Of a stretch of 25,001 nt of DNA, positions 7,254-14,614 are shown piece by piece. The notes beneath the pieces are model-generated. The model saw nothing but the letters and a program-made list of their open reading frames with translations. It had not been told where the DNA came from and did not search any database. Source of the stretch: a virus; IMG/VR virus record IMGVR_UViG_3300036772_000007, positions 1 through 25,001 of that record; one strand, 5' to 3'. Each line of letters begins with the position of its first letter. Within the stretch, counting starts at the first letter, position 1. Made by a program: the position numbers and the translations under genes.

Positions 7254-8477
7254 ATGCCAGTACATCAAAAAGACGGCTCATGGTGGTGGGACGGCCGCGG
7301 ACCATTCGATACCAAAGAGAAAGCCGAAGAGGTTGAGCGCGCTGCTTATGCGAATGGTTATGCAGAAGATGCAGTATTCGCTTTCGATAAAGCCAGCGTC
7401 CGCACCTACGACGCAGATGGAATGATGCACGTTGCCCTGACGCCAATAAGCAAGGCCAATATCTGTGTCTACTACGGGAAAGAGATTCCTGATTGGGAAA
7501 AGCTAGGGCTCGATCCTGATAAGGGTTATCGACTGCTGCGCGACCCTGAAGAATTGCGTAAGGCTGTACCGACATTCAATAACAAACCGATCCTTAATCA
7601 GCATATTGGCGTGAGCGTCCTTGACCCACCCAAAGACGCAATCATCGGTTCGACTGGCGAGAGCGCATCGTTCGACGGGACCTACCTGAAAAACTCAATG
7701 GTCATCTGGGATGTCGATTCCATTATGGGCATTGAGACCGAGCGACAGAAAGAAAATTCATCCTCCTACCGCTGGCGGCTCGATCTTACGCCGGGGGTGT
7801 ACGAGGGCGAAGCATACGATGGCGTCATGCGTGACATCATTTGTAACCACGTGGCAATCGTGCCATCAGGCCGGGCAGGTCCGGATGTATTTGTATACGA
7901 CTCACAACCGATAGGACTCAAACTGATGTCAAAAATTAAATCACTCATGACTTTCATCCGGCCTTTGCTGGCTAATGATGAAAAGGCAGAGGAAGTGGAA
8001 AAAAAGGTCGAAGAAATCATCAAAGATGAAGACAAAGACCCCAAGAAAGCCGAAGACGAAATGACCGAGGAAGAGAAGAAAAAACTCGCCGAGGACGAAG
8101 AGTCTGAGAAAGATAAAAAGGCTGAAGATGAAGCCGAGGAAGATAAAAAAGAAATAGAGAAGATGGCAAACGATAGCAAGCTGGCGATGGATGCCGCTAT
8201 TAAAGGCGTTGAACGCCGCTTCACTGATCTTCGCCAGGCTGAGCGTGATGTTCGACCTATTGTTGGCGAACTGGCCTGTGATAGCGCGGAAGAAGTATAT
8301 CGTACCGCTCTGAAGCAGATGGGATGCGATGACCATGCAACATTGCCAACTGCAACGCTGCGCTCAGTATTCAACACACTAGCTCGCGCTCCTTCTCTGG
8401 CGCAGGATTCTTCCCCTCAGCATCTGAGCGGCGACACTAAATCCGATGTAATGAAAATGATTCGCGGGGTTAAATAA
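7254..8477 (+). CDS. Prohead protease fused to scaffold (DUF2213 family)
   Basis: A 407-residue protein combining a capsid maturation protease (about 1-220) with a highly charged scaffold-like half (about 225-407). The protease half has the DUF2213 landmarks KPILNQH (His117), ENSSSYRW (Ser169-171) and NHVAIVPSGRAG (199-209). His117 and one of these serines are candidate catalytic residues, not proven. The second half has long Glu/Lys/Asp runs with heptad spacing (e.g. EEVEKKVEEI), as in scaffolding proteins. AAAGG precedes the ATG at 7254; the frame is open back to 7161, but that part covers the end of the previous gene. It precedes the cement and major capsid genes, as expected. Confidence 0.9.
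   Translation: MPVHQKDGSWWWDGRGPFDTKEKAEEVERAAYANGYAEDAVFAFDKASVRTYDADGMMHVALTPISKANICVYYGKEIPDWEKLGLDPDKGYRLLRDPEELRKAVPTFNNKPILNQHIGVSVLDPPKDAIIGSTGESASFDGTYLKNSMVIWDVDSIMGIETERQKENSSSYRWRLDLTPGVYEGEAYDGVMRDIICNHVAIVPSGRAGPDVFVYDSQPIGLKLMSKIKSLMTFIRPLLANDEKAEEVEKKVEEIIKDEDKDPKKAEDEMTEEEKKKLAEDEESEKDKKAEDEAEEDKKEIEKMANDSKLAMDAAIKGVERRFTDLRQAERDVRPIVGELACDSAEEVYRTALKQMGCDDHATLPTATLRSVFNTLARAPSLAQDSSPQHLSGDTKSDVMKMIRGVK
7926..8477 (+). CDS. Possible separate scaffold protein from an internal start in the DUF2213 gene
   Basis: An in-frame ATG at 7926 (Met225 of the long protein) begins MSKIKSLM exactly at the border between the protease domain and the charged coiled-coil half. AGGA at 7913-7916 is 9 nt upstream. 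Initiation here would give a free 183-residue scaffold, as in the lambda C/Nu3 arrangement, where a nested gene makes scaffold in excess over the protease fusion. The start and spacing are visible; use of the start is inference. Confidence 0.4.
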   Translation: MSKIKSLMTFIRPLLANDEKAEEVEKKVEEIIKDEDKDPKKAEDEMTEEEKKKLAEDEESEKDKKAEDEAEEDKKEIEKMANDSKLAMDAAIKGVERRFTDLRQAERDVRPIVGELACDSAEEVYRTALKQMGCDDHATLPTATLRSVFNTLARAPSLAQDSSPQHLSGDTKSDVMKMIRGVK

Positions 8478-8479
8478 TA

Positions 8480-8977
8480 ATGTCATTCCAAAAAAGCGTA
8501 ACCACCTATCGCGGTGTCGGCCAGGTCGGTCACCCTGCATCAACATCACCAATCATCGCTGCTGCCGGTGGTCCTGGTGCATTTAAAGCAGTTGCGGCGG
8601 GCGTAACCATCGCAACATTCGTGTACCGCGATGCCACCGATCCAAAGGCAGTCACGAACGTTGCACCGACATCCACCACTAAGCCAGTTGGCTTTATTCA
8701 GAATCTTGGGCAGGCAATCATTGGCTACGGCCAGAGCGCAAGCATGCTGATTCGTGGCGGAGTGGAAGTGTCTCCGAAAGTCGGTGGGGACTTCTGGGTT
8801 AAATCTTCTACTGTGGCCGCAGTTGGTCAGAAGGTATTTTCAAGCACTACTGACGGCACGATTGCGACCGGTGCTGCTGGCGCTACCGTTGCCGGTCACG
8901 TTGAAACCGATTGGTATGTGGCTCAAGGCGCAGCCGTTGGCGATCTGGTTATTATTTCTTCCTGGAGCAAAGCATAA
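8480..8977 (+). CDS. Capsid decoration / structural cement protein
   Basis: A 165-residue protein rich in Gly, Ala, Val and Thr with repeating short beta strands. Features include a YRGVGQVGHPAS start, a central GFIQNLGQAIIGYG stretch, and SMLIRGGVEV followed by FWVKSSTVAAVGQKVF. This is typical of trimeric cement proteins that sit on the capsid surface and are encoded directly before a DUF2184 major capsid protein. It has no membrane or signal segment. It starts 2 nt after the protease/scaffold stop, and its own stop shares a base with the capsid gene start. The family call is by pattern and position. Confidence 0.8.
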   Translation: MSFQKSVTTYRGVGQVGHPASTSPIIAAAGGPGAFKAVAAGVTIATFVYRDATDPKAVTNVAPTSTTKPVGFIQNLGQAIIGYGQSASMLIRGGVEVSPKVGGDFWVKSSTVAAVGQKVFSSTTDGTIATGAAGATVAGHVETDWYVAQGAAVGDLVIISSWSKA

Positions 8978-9996
8978 TGTCAAAACCAACCTTTAAGGAC
9001 TTCATTCAGGTTGCTAACGCCCAGGGTATTACCTTCCCGGCGTCAGTAACCCGACTGGCAATGGATGCCGATCCTCAGCCTACTATGGCTCCTAACGGTG
9101 GTATCCCTGCAATCGTATCTACCTTCATCGACCCGACTATCGTTGATACACTTTTCACCCCTAACCGTGCAGTAGCAATTCTGGGACGAGAAGAGAAGCG
9201 AGGCTCATGGGCCCAGGATAGCTTCATGATTCAGCGCATCGAAGAAACGGGCGACACTGTAGCGTATGACGACTACAGCGAGCAGGGCGGTGTGCAGGTT
9301 ACTCCAGCATGGGAAAACCGTGACGTGTATCGCTATCAGACTATGGTGACTTACGGCGAACTGGAGCAAGAACGCTATGGACTTGCAATGCTTCCGTATG
9401 CCGCGAAAAAACAACGGGCCGCAGTAAACATCCTCGATCAGGATCAGAACAAGTTCTATTTCTACGGTGTTTCAGGTCTGAAAAACTACGGGCTCCTGAA
9501 TGACCCAGCCCTCCCAGCTCCGATCACCCCGATTGATGTTGGCGGCAGCGTTCTCTGGAAGGACAAACAGGTTGTCGATAAGTACAACGACATTCTGGCC
9601 CTTTACGAAGATCTGGTGGCGCGAACCAACGGTATCGTTGGTGATGGCGTAGATATGTCATCAAGCCTCGTTCTGGCGATGTCCAACAAACTGAGTGTGA
9701 ACCTGAAGTCCGCGAACGAGATCTTCGCAACCTCTCTGGAAGACATGCTCAAGAAAGCGTTCCCGAACATGCGTTTCGAAACAGCACCTCAATACAGCAC
9801 AGATGCTGGCGAGCTGATCCAGATGTTCGTTGAAACAGCACAGGGTCAGGAAGTTGGTTTCATGGCTTACAGTGAGAAGCTTCGCGCGCACCCACTGGTT
9901 ACTGAGGTTTCTTCCTACAAGCAGAAATACTCTGGCACCACTTACGGCGCGGTCATCACGCAGCCATTCCTGTTTGCGCAAATGCTGGGGGCATAA
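8977..9996 (+). CDS. Major capsid protein (DUF2184 family, HK97 fold)
   Basis: Main shell protein, 339 residues from the ATG at 8977, which overlaps the previous stop by one base (TAATG); GGAG lies 9 nt upstream. Family landmarks include DPTIVDTLFTPNRAVAILG, then GSWAQDSFMIQRIEETGDT, VAYDDYSEQGGVQV and the segment DQDQNKFYFYGVSGLKNYGL. The C-terminal half has LVLAMSNKLSVNL and TYGAVITQPFLFAQMLGA. The N-terminal part up to about residue 40 may be trimmed or act as a delta-like region, but this cannot be seen directly. A longer open frame from 8911 is read-through of the cement gene region and was not used. Confidence 0.95.
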   Translation: MSKPTFKDFIQVANAQGITFPASVTRLAMDADPQPTMAPNGGIPAIVSTFIDPTIVDTLFTPNRAVAILGREEKRGSWAQDSFMIQRIEETGDTVAYDDYSEQGGVQVTPAWENRDVYRYQTMVTYGELEQERYGLAMLPYAAKKQRAAVNILDQDQNKFYFYGVSGLKNYGLLNDPALPAPITPIDVGGSVLWKDKQVVDKYNDILALYEDLVARTNGIVGDGVDMSSSLVLAMSNKLSVNLKSANEIFATSLEDMLKKAFPNMRFETAPQYSTDAGELIQMFVETAQGQEVGFMAYSEKLRAHPLVTEVSSYKQKYSGTTYGAVITQPFLFAQMLGA

Positions 9997-10322
9997 TGGC
10001 TAAAGCAGCAAGCTATATCATCGGCTGTAAACTTCCGGCAGGGTTGGTCATCAGTCATGAAGGCCAAAAGTTGAAACTGGCTGGCACCAATGATTCCCTG
10101 TTGATTAACGGCTTCGGCATCACTCGCGACGTTCCTTCTGAATTGTGGGAGGGGTTCGCTAAGACCTTCGCCGGGCAGCCGCTTTTGCGTAACGGGGTGG
10201 TATTTGCGGTTACCGATGAAAAGTCGGTGGCAGATGCATCGAAAGAGCATGCGGATCAGAAGACCGGCATGGAACAACTCGACCCGAAAAAGCAGCAGAC
10301 TAAGCCCGACAAAGAGGATTAA
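9996..10322 (+). CDS. Small conserved protein after the capsid gene (FluMu gp35-like)
   Basis: A 108-residue protein starting one base inside the capsid stop (TAATG). It has the pattern IIGCKLPAGLVISHEGQKL, then KLAGTNDSLLINGFGITRDV and a hydrophilic tail containing GMEQLDPKK. This is a recurrent family placed after major capsid genes in Mu-like and related phages. I recall it as similar to FluMu gp35 proteins. Its exact function is not established; a role in head completion or capsid stabilisation is likely from position. The tail from about residue 78 is Lys/Asp/Gln-rich and probably disordered. Confidence 0.7.
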   Translation: MAKAASYIIGCKLPAGLVISHEGQKLKLAGTNDSLLINGFGITRDVPSELWEGFAKTFAGQPLLRNGVVFAVTDEKSVADASKEHADQKTGMEQLDPKKQQTKPDKED

Positions 10323-10325
10323 ATC

Positions 10326-10730
10326 ATGGCAATCGTGGTTCTGGATATCACCAAGTTCCGCGCCATGTTTCCTGAGTTCTCTAATCTTACCGATGAACAA
10401 CTTCCATTCCTGTTTGACCAGTCCACCGATTACCTGAACAACTCCGAATACTCACTTGTTGAAGACGCCGTTAAGCGTGAGCGATTGCTCTATCTGCTAA
10501 TGGCTCATCTGGCGTATGTGCGATACGGGGACGCTAACGGTAACGGTGGATCTGGAATGGTGGGTAGGTTGTCATCGGCATCAGAGGGTAGCGTGTCTGT
10601 ATCCTCTGATGCTGGTCAGATTGAGTTCCGTTACATGTGGTACACACAAAGCCCGTATGGAATGGACTTCTGGCAGGCAACCAAAGTGTATCGCATGGCG
10701 AACTACTACCCAGGGAGCATATATGGCTGA
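10326..10730 (+). CDS. Head completion / head-tail connector protein (DUF4054 family)
   Basis: A 134-residue adaptor that probably docks on the portal after packaging. The pattern FRAMFPEFSNLTDEQLPFLF near the start is the typical opening of DUF4054 connectors. The middle has RERLLYLLMAHLAYV, and the end has GRLSSASEGSVSVSSD followed by FWQATKVYRMANYYPG. These match the helical bundle plus extended loop seen in gp6- or gp15-type connectors. It begins 3 nt after the previous stop and overlaps the next gene by 8 nt. The family is recognised by motif memory; the length is usual. Confidence 0.88.
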   Translation: MAIVVLDITKFRAMFPEFSNLTDEQLPFLFDQSTDYLNNSEYSLVEDAVKRERLLYLLMAHLAYVRYGDANGNGGSGMVGRLSSASEGSVSVSSDAGQIEFRYMWYTQSPYGMDFWQATKVYRMANYYPGSIYG

Positions 10731-11199
10731 TGCTATCGAGGCGTTTCTCAATAATGTTGCCAGTCAGCTTGATTCTAAACAGGTGAAGGTTGGGTTTATT
10801 GGCGGTGTTGTACATGAGAACAGCAATGAAACGGTCGCTCAGATTGCTGCATGGAACGAATACGGGCAGCCAGAGAATAATCAGCCTCCTCGTCCATTCT
10901 TCCGTAATGCAATTAATGAACACGAGAAGGAATGGAATGATGCGCTAGCCAAGATGCTTCAATCAGGAGTGGGTGTGGATCAGGCGCTGGATGTTCTTGG
11001 GGGTCAGATTCAGGGTGATGTTCGGATATCAATATCTCAACTGATGGATCCGCCATTGTCTCCTGTAACCCTGAAAATCAGGCGCACCAGAAAAGCACGC
11101 AGGACCGACTCAACCAAGCCACTGGTAGATAGCGGTGAAATGTTTGACGGTGTCAGTTACGAGGTGGGCGACATTGAACCTTCACAAGATAGCCAATAG
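10723..11199 (+). CDS. Neck or tail-completion protein (virion morphogenesis type)
   Basis: A 158-residue product with KVGFIGGVVHENSNETVAQI, then AAWNEYGQPENNQPPRPFFR and, near the end, STKPLVDSGEMFDGVSYEV. The combination of a Gly-rich first strand, N-E-[FY]-G, R-P-F-F-R and L-V-D-[ST]-G-x-[ML] is characteristic of virion morphogenesis or gp10-like neck proteins. These mediate head-tail joining. The ATG at 10723 has AGGGAG 5 nt upstream and overlaps the DUF4054 gene end. The frame extends upstream only through that gene, so the internal start is right. Confidence 0.8.
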   Translation: MADAIEAFLNNVASQLDSKQVKVGFIGGVVHENSNETVAQIAAWNEYGQPENNQPPRPFFRNAINEHEKEWNDALAKMLQSGVGVDQALDVLGGQIQGDVRISISQLMDPPLSPVTLKIRRTRKARRTDSTKPLVDSGEMFDGVSYEVGDIEPSQDSQ

Positions 11200-11545
11200 T
11201 GCCATTCGCCGGGTTAACCCGAACATCTCTGCAGTCCTGAAGAAGTACGCCGGTGAAACCATAGGGCCTGGCCGAACTCCGCAACCTTCATACCTACCCG
11301 ATCAGGGTGTCATCATTCAGTTGCAGCCGCTAAGTAAGGGTGAGCTTCAGCATGTAGATGGCCTGAACGTTCAGGGGCTGGTTAAGTCGATTTATGTGAA
11401 TGGTAACTACTTCAGCGTCCAGCGAGAAAAGGAACAGGGTGGCGATATATTCCTGATCAATGGCGAGACATGGCTTGTCGTTGAGCCAATCGAGTTATGG
11501 CCTGACTGGTGCCGCCTCCTGGTTAACTTGCAGGTAAGCACATGA
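11174..11545 (+). CDS. Conserved neck/tail gene of unknown exact role, probable TTG start
   Basis: A 123-residue protein beginning MNLHKIANSAIRRVNPN when started at the TTG at 11174. It contains GLNVQGLVKSIYVNG and INGETWLVVEPIELWPDWCR. This matches a family I recall between the neck and tail terminator genes of DUF3383-sheath phages, whose members often start M-N-L-H-R. AGGTGG lies about 7-8 nt before the TTG, while the open frame from an ATG at 11135 lacks a good site. The start overlaps the preceding gene by 26 nt and the end overlaps the next gene by ATGA. The function is probably head-tail joining, inferred only from position. Confidence 0.7.
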   Translation: MNLHKIANSAIRRVNPNISAVLKKYAGETIGPGRTPQPSYLPDQGVIIQLQPLSKGELQHVDGLNVQGLVKSIYVNGNYFSVQREKEQGGDIFLINGETWLVVEPIELWPDWCRLLVNLQVST

Positions 11546-12057
11546 ACGACTTCACAATTGATAACATTATTGATGTTCTGTCTGATTACATCGAGCCGAT
11601 TGGTGGTACTTGCCGACAGGCACAGGCCAATAGGGTGCCGATGCCAAAAGGACAGTTCTGCATCCTGACCCCCTTGCGATTCACCCGGTTATCCACGACG
11701 AGAGACATCAAGCAAGATACCAGCTCTCCAGCTACCAGCGCGATGGGTTACACCGAAGTTCGCCAGGCTGTTATTCAGGTTGATATCTACGGTCAGGGTG
11801 CAGGGGATAGGGCTATAGCGCTCGAGACTGTTTTCACATCAGGCCACGCCTACGACAAAATAAAAGCCATCGATTCAAGACTGGCACCGCTTAATTCAAC
11901 TGCTGCGATTCAGGCCCCGATGATAGATGCGGAAAGCCAGTGGCAGGAGCGCTACACGCTAACACTCTCTTTGCAGGCACATATTACCGTGTCATTCCCG
12001 CAGGACTATTTCGACCATGCCGAAATTACCACTGAACAGGTAGATAAACGCCCATGA
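11542..12057 (+). CDS. Tail terminator / neck protein (gp12-like family)
   Basis: A 171-residue protein that probably caps the tail tube and sheath before head joining. It has VLSDYIEPIGGTCRQAQANR, then KGQFCILTPLRFTRLSTT and a strand pattern RQAVIQVDIYGQGAGDRA followed by WQERYTLTLSLQAHI. These fit the phage neck terminator family found directly before DUF3383 sheath genes. It is joined on both sides by 4-nt ATGA overlaps, so its translation is coupled to neighbours. The family assignment is from pattern memory; the position supports it. Confidence 0.8.
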   Translation: MNDFTIDNIIDVLSDYIEPIGGTCRQAQANRVPMPKGQFCILTPLRFTRLSTTRDIKQDTSSPATSAMGYTEVRQAVIQVDIYGQGAGDRAIALETVFTSGHAYDKIKAIDSRLAPLNSTAAIQAPMIDAESQWQERYTLTLSLQAHITVSFPQDYFDHAEITTEQVDKRP

Positions 12058-13544
12058 GCACAATCCCTTTATCCGTTGATTTTAATATCACGCCCAATGT
12101 TGTGACGCCTGCCGGTGATGCGGTGGACGCCAATGGCCTGATGCTTACCGACAATGAGCTAGTGCCGGTTGGCGCTGTTGTTAGCTATTTTACCGCTGCC
12201 GATATTTCTGCATTGATGGGCAGTGATTCCAAGGAGTTTCTTGCCGGGCAACAGTATTTTAACGGCTATGACAACTCCTCCGTTATCCCTGGCGAGCTGC
12301 TAATGGCTCGCATCGTGACTGAAGATGTCGCCGGGCATTTGCTGTCAGGAAATCTTAAAGGTGTGCCACTTGCCACGCTCAAAGCGATCCCAGCAGGAAC
12401 CATCACACTCACCGTTGATGGCACTGCAGTGACCAGCACCTCCATTGACCTGTCTACAGCGACGAGTTTCAGCGATATCGCAGCCAAGCTGAAAGCAGGC
12501 ATTGGTGTCAGTAAGGTTGATGTCGAATGGCTGTCTGTCGCTAACAAATTCATTATCCGTTCAGCCACCACGGGCGACGACAGTGCAGTCTCATATGCCA
12601 ACGCTGGCGCACTGGCGACTGGATTGCTACTGACTGCGGCCACCGCAGCAACTGTTTCACCGGGTTCTGATGCTGTAACCCTGACAGACACGATGAATAA
12701 CATCATCAACACTAATCAGAACTGGATCCTGTTTAACTCATTGGTTGAGCTGACCGATGAACAGAAAACTGAACTTTGCGCATGGGCCAATGGCACCAAA
12801 AACCGATTTGGCTATGTCGTCCATGACACTACTGCTGCCGGTACAGTTGCTAACAATGCTAATTGCTTCGTGCAAAAAGTGGTTGTGGCAAACGGCTACG
12901 AAAATATTTTCCCGATATATGGCTCGTACCTGTACAGCGTAACTGCCCTGTCGTATGCGGCCTCTGTGGATTTTGCGCGAACCAATGGGCGCGTTTCATT
13001 CAAGTTCCGTGGGTTCTCAGGACTGGCTCCGAATGTAAGCGACCTGGCTACATCGCAAGCGCTGAAGTCTAATGGTTACAACTTCTACGGCTCATACAGC
13101 CTGAATAAAACTATGGCTCAGTACGCATCTGATGGAGCAATTACTGGCAAGTTTGTATGGCTGGACAGCTTTATTGACCAGGTATGGATTAACGCAAATC
13201 TGGTTGGAGCTTATGCAAATCTGTTTACCAACAATCAATCCTACGCATTCAACGATGCAGGATATGGCGCTGTACAGGCGGCGACAATTGACGTAGCGGA
13301 GCAAGCTCTGACTTTTGGTGCCATCCAAAAAGGTGTGGTTCTGGACCAGGCGCAAATCCGAATCGTGAACAACACCGTCGGGAAGGATATTTCGGCCACG
13401 CTTTACTCTCAGGGCTGGTATCTCTACATTCCTACACAAACAGGTTCAGCGCGACTGGCTCGCGACCTTCAGGGCGCAATCTTCTACTACGTAGACGGAC
13501 AGCTGATCCAATCCATCACCATGTCTTCAACCGCAATTCTGTAA
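12054..13544 (+). CDS. Contractile tail sheath protein (DUF3383 family)
   Basis: A 496-residue protein that forms the contractile outer sheath. The early IPLSVDFNITPNVVTPAGDA and VPVGAVVSYFTAADISALMG are typical of DUF3383. So are FLAGQQYFNGYDNSSVIPG and, in the C-terminal half, VWLDSFIDQVWINANLVGAY with a conserved QIRIVNNTVGKDISATL region. The last part, WYLYIPTQTGSARLARDL, is followed by a final beta hairpin that in sheath proteins donates strands to neighbours. This is the strongest evidence that the phage is a myovirus. It overlaps the tail terminator by ATGA and lies 10 nt before the tube gene. Confidence 0.95.
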   Translation: MSTIPLSVDFNITPNVVTPAGDAVDANGLMLTDNELVPVGAVVSYFTAADISALMGSDSKEFLAGQQYFNGYDNSSVIPGELLMARIVTEDVAGHLLSGNLKGVPLATLKAIPAGTITLTVDGTAVTSTSIDLSTATSFSDIAAKLKAGIGVSKVDVEWLSVANKFIIRSATTGDDSAVSYANAGALATGLLLTAATAATVSPGSDAVTLTDTMNNIINTNQNWILFNSLVELTDEQKTELCAWANGTKNRFGYVVHDTTAAGTVANNANCFVQKVVVANGYENIFPIYGSYLYSVTALSYAASVDFARTNGRVSFKFRGFSGLAPNVSDLATSQALKSNGYNFYGSYSLNKTMAQYASDGAITGKFVWLDSFIDQVWINANLVGAYANLFTNNQSYAFNDAGYGAVQAATIDVAEQALTFGAIQKGVVLDQAQIRIVNNTVGKDISATLYSQGWYLYIPTQTGSARLARDLQGAIFYYVDGQLIQSITMSSTAIL

Positions 13545-13554
13545 GGACGACAAA

Positions 13555-13989
13555 ATGCCGATTGATATTACAAGTGCCAATTCCAAGTTGCGCATCGTCG
13601 TACCTTCTTACTACCCTGGCGGTTTTGACGTAGACGATTACTCAGCTGACAACATGTTTGAAACCGGGGCTCTCACCAATACAGAAGACCAGATGTCAGC
13701 GGATGGTAAGTACCATGCTGGATTTATCTTCAACCCAACGGAACAGACTATCACTTTAATGCCAACGTCTAATGCTGGCTTCCTGATTGATGATTGGTGG
13801 ACGGCAGAAAGAACGGCGATCTCTAAGTTTCCATGCAATATGGTGCTAACGGTCCCCGCACTTGGCAGGAAATGGCAGTTTGTGAATGGAGTAATCCATA
13901 CGTGGACTCAAAACCCTCCAGGCGGCCGAGTTCTCAAGGCGCGACCAGCAGTTTTCCATTTTGAATCAGTTACCCCGAGTCCAATCTGA
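13555..13989 (+). CDS. Tail tube protein (DUF3277 family)
   Basis: Inner tail tube protein of 144 residues that stacks as hexameric rings under the sheath. It has SYYPGGFDVDDYSADNMFE, the tube-like TLMPTSNAGFLIDDWW, and PCNMVLTVPALGRKWQFVNG, all typical of DUF3277. AAGGACG lies about 6 nt before the ATG. The order sheath, tube, chaperone, tape measure is the conserved myovirus order. Its stop shares one base with the chaperone start. No anomalies were seen and the length is usual for the family. Confidence 0.95.
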   Translation: MPIDITSANSKLRIVVPSYYPGGFDVDDYSADNMFETGALTNTEDQMSADGKYHAGFIFNPTEQTITLMPTSNAGFLIDDWWTAERTAISKFPCNMVLTVPALGRKWQFVNGVIHTWTQNPPGGRVLKARPAVFHFESVTPSPI

Positions 13990-14399
13990 TGGCAAGAAAA
14001 GAAATCACATACATCGTGGAAGACGAAGGCCGCGATAAAGGGAAAGAGTTCATCATCACTGAGATGTCGGCATGGGATGCTGACGAGCTGGCGCAGGATA
14101 TCTTCCGGGCAATGGGTGACTCAAACTTTTCAGAAATCCCGGCAGACGTTATCGCGATGGGATGCGCCGGTCTTGCTACGGTTGGGTTAAGTGTGCTTTC
14201 TGCATCATCCCCTGATGTGGCCCGCACTCTTCGTGACCGACTCATGTCTACCGTGCAAATTGCCATAACGTATGATGGGCAAAGGCAAGTTCGCAAAGTG
14301 AATGGTGGTATCGACTTCGAAGAGGTCTCAACGATTCGCCTGGTGATGGACAAAGTCTTTAAGGCCAACTTCGATTTTTTAACAATCGCCGAAGGGTAA
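13989..14399 (+). CDS. Tail assembly chaperone, zero-frame product
   Basis: A 136-residue protein, KEITYIVEDEGRDKGKEFII at the start and KVNGGIDFEEVSTIRLVMDK towards the end. It lies between the tube and tape measure genes, where almost all tailed phages encode a tail assembly chaperone made as a short form and a -1 frameshifted long form. It has no catalytic motif or membrane anchor. The stop TAA at 14397-14399 follows 16 nt after a T TTT TTA slippery heptamer and lies within a strong hairpin. A minority of ribosomes would instead continue in the -1 frame. It starts one base inside the tube stop. Confidence 0.88.
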   Translation: MARKEITYIVEDEGRDKGKEFIITEMSAWDADELAQDIFRAMGDSNFSEIPADVIAMGCAGLATVGLSVLSASSPDVARTLRDRLMSTVQIAITYDGQRQVRKVNGGIDFEEVSTIRLVMDKVFKANFDFLTIAEG

Positions 14400-14434
14400 A
14401 GTACCCGTTTCTCGAAGAGGAAACCCTTCCGGCG
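14375..14434 (+). promoter_or_regulatory. Programmed -1 ribosomal frameshift signal of the tail chaperone
   Basis: The zero frame reads GAT TTT TTA, giving the heptamer T TTT TTA at 14375-14381 in correct X XXY YYZ phase. After a 5-nt spacer, CGCCGAAGGGT (14387-14397) pairs with ACCCTTCCGGCG (14423-14434), an 11-bp stem with a single bulged C. The zero-frame stop is inside it. A competing smaller hairpin GGGTA/TACCC spans 14394-14406. Slippery site, spacing and stem are all directly visible; frameshifting itself is inferred. Confidence 0.85.
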
Positions 14435-14614
14435 AAATTAGTATCCCCAGTCAACATTTCCCAAACTATCAACGCCATCATCTGCTCAGGAAAAGCCACT
14501 TACCTTGACCTGCAGGAAAGACTATCCGTGGCGGATATGTACAACCTGCTGGAGATTATTTCCGTGGAAAACTTCAATCAGCGCGTATGGCATAAGTTCC
14601 AGGAGCAAAGATGA
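14381..14614 (+). CDS. Tail assembly chaperone, -1 frame extension (T-like part)
   Basis: The -1 frame is open from the slippery site for 77 codons to a TGA at 14612-14614. It reads NNRRRVKYPFLEEETLPAKL at the start and VENFNQRVWHKFQEQR at the end. It has no initiation codon near its beginning, so it is only expressible as a fusion: 131 zero-frame residues plus 77, about 208 in all. The final TGA overlaps the tape measure ATG at 14611. The content (a YLDLQERLSVADMYNLLEII helix) looks like the second domain of G/GT-type chaperones, which binds the tape measure while the tube polymerises on it. It is normally missed because it lacks a start codon. Confidence 0.82.
   Translation, partial: NNRRRVKYPFLEEETLPAKLVSPVNISQTINAIICSGKATYLDLQERLSVADMYNLLEIISVENFNQRVWHKFQEQR

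Noticed and set aside
7766-8377. A 203-codon antisense frame over the scaffold half, rich in Ser and Phe
   Set aside because: Its composition is the mirror image of the Glu/Lys-rich scaffold codons, a common artefact; no start signal.
12266-12712. An antisense frame over the sheath gene
   Set aside because: No domain and no Shine-Dalgarno; the sheath frame is fully supported.
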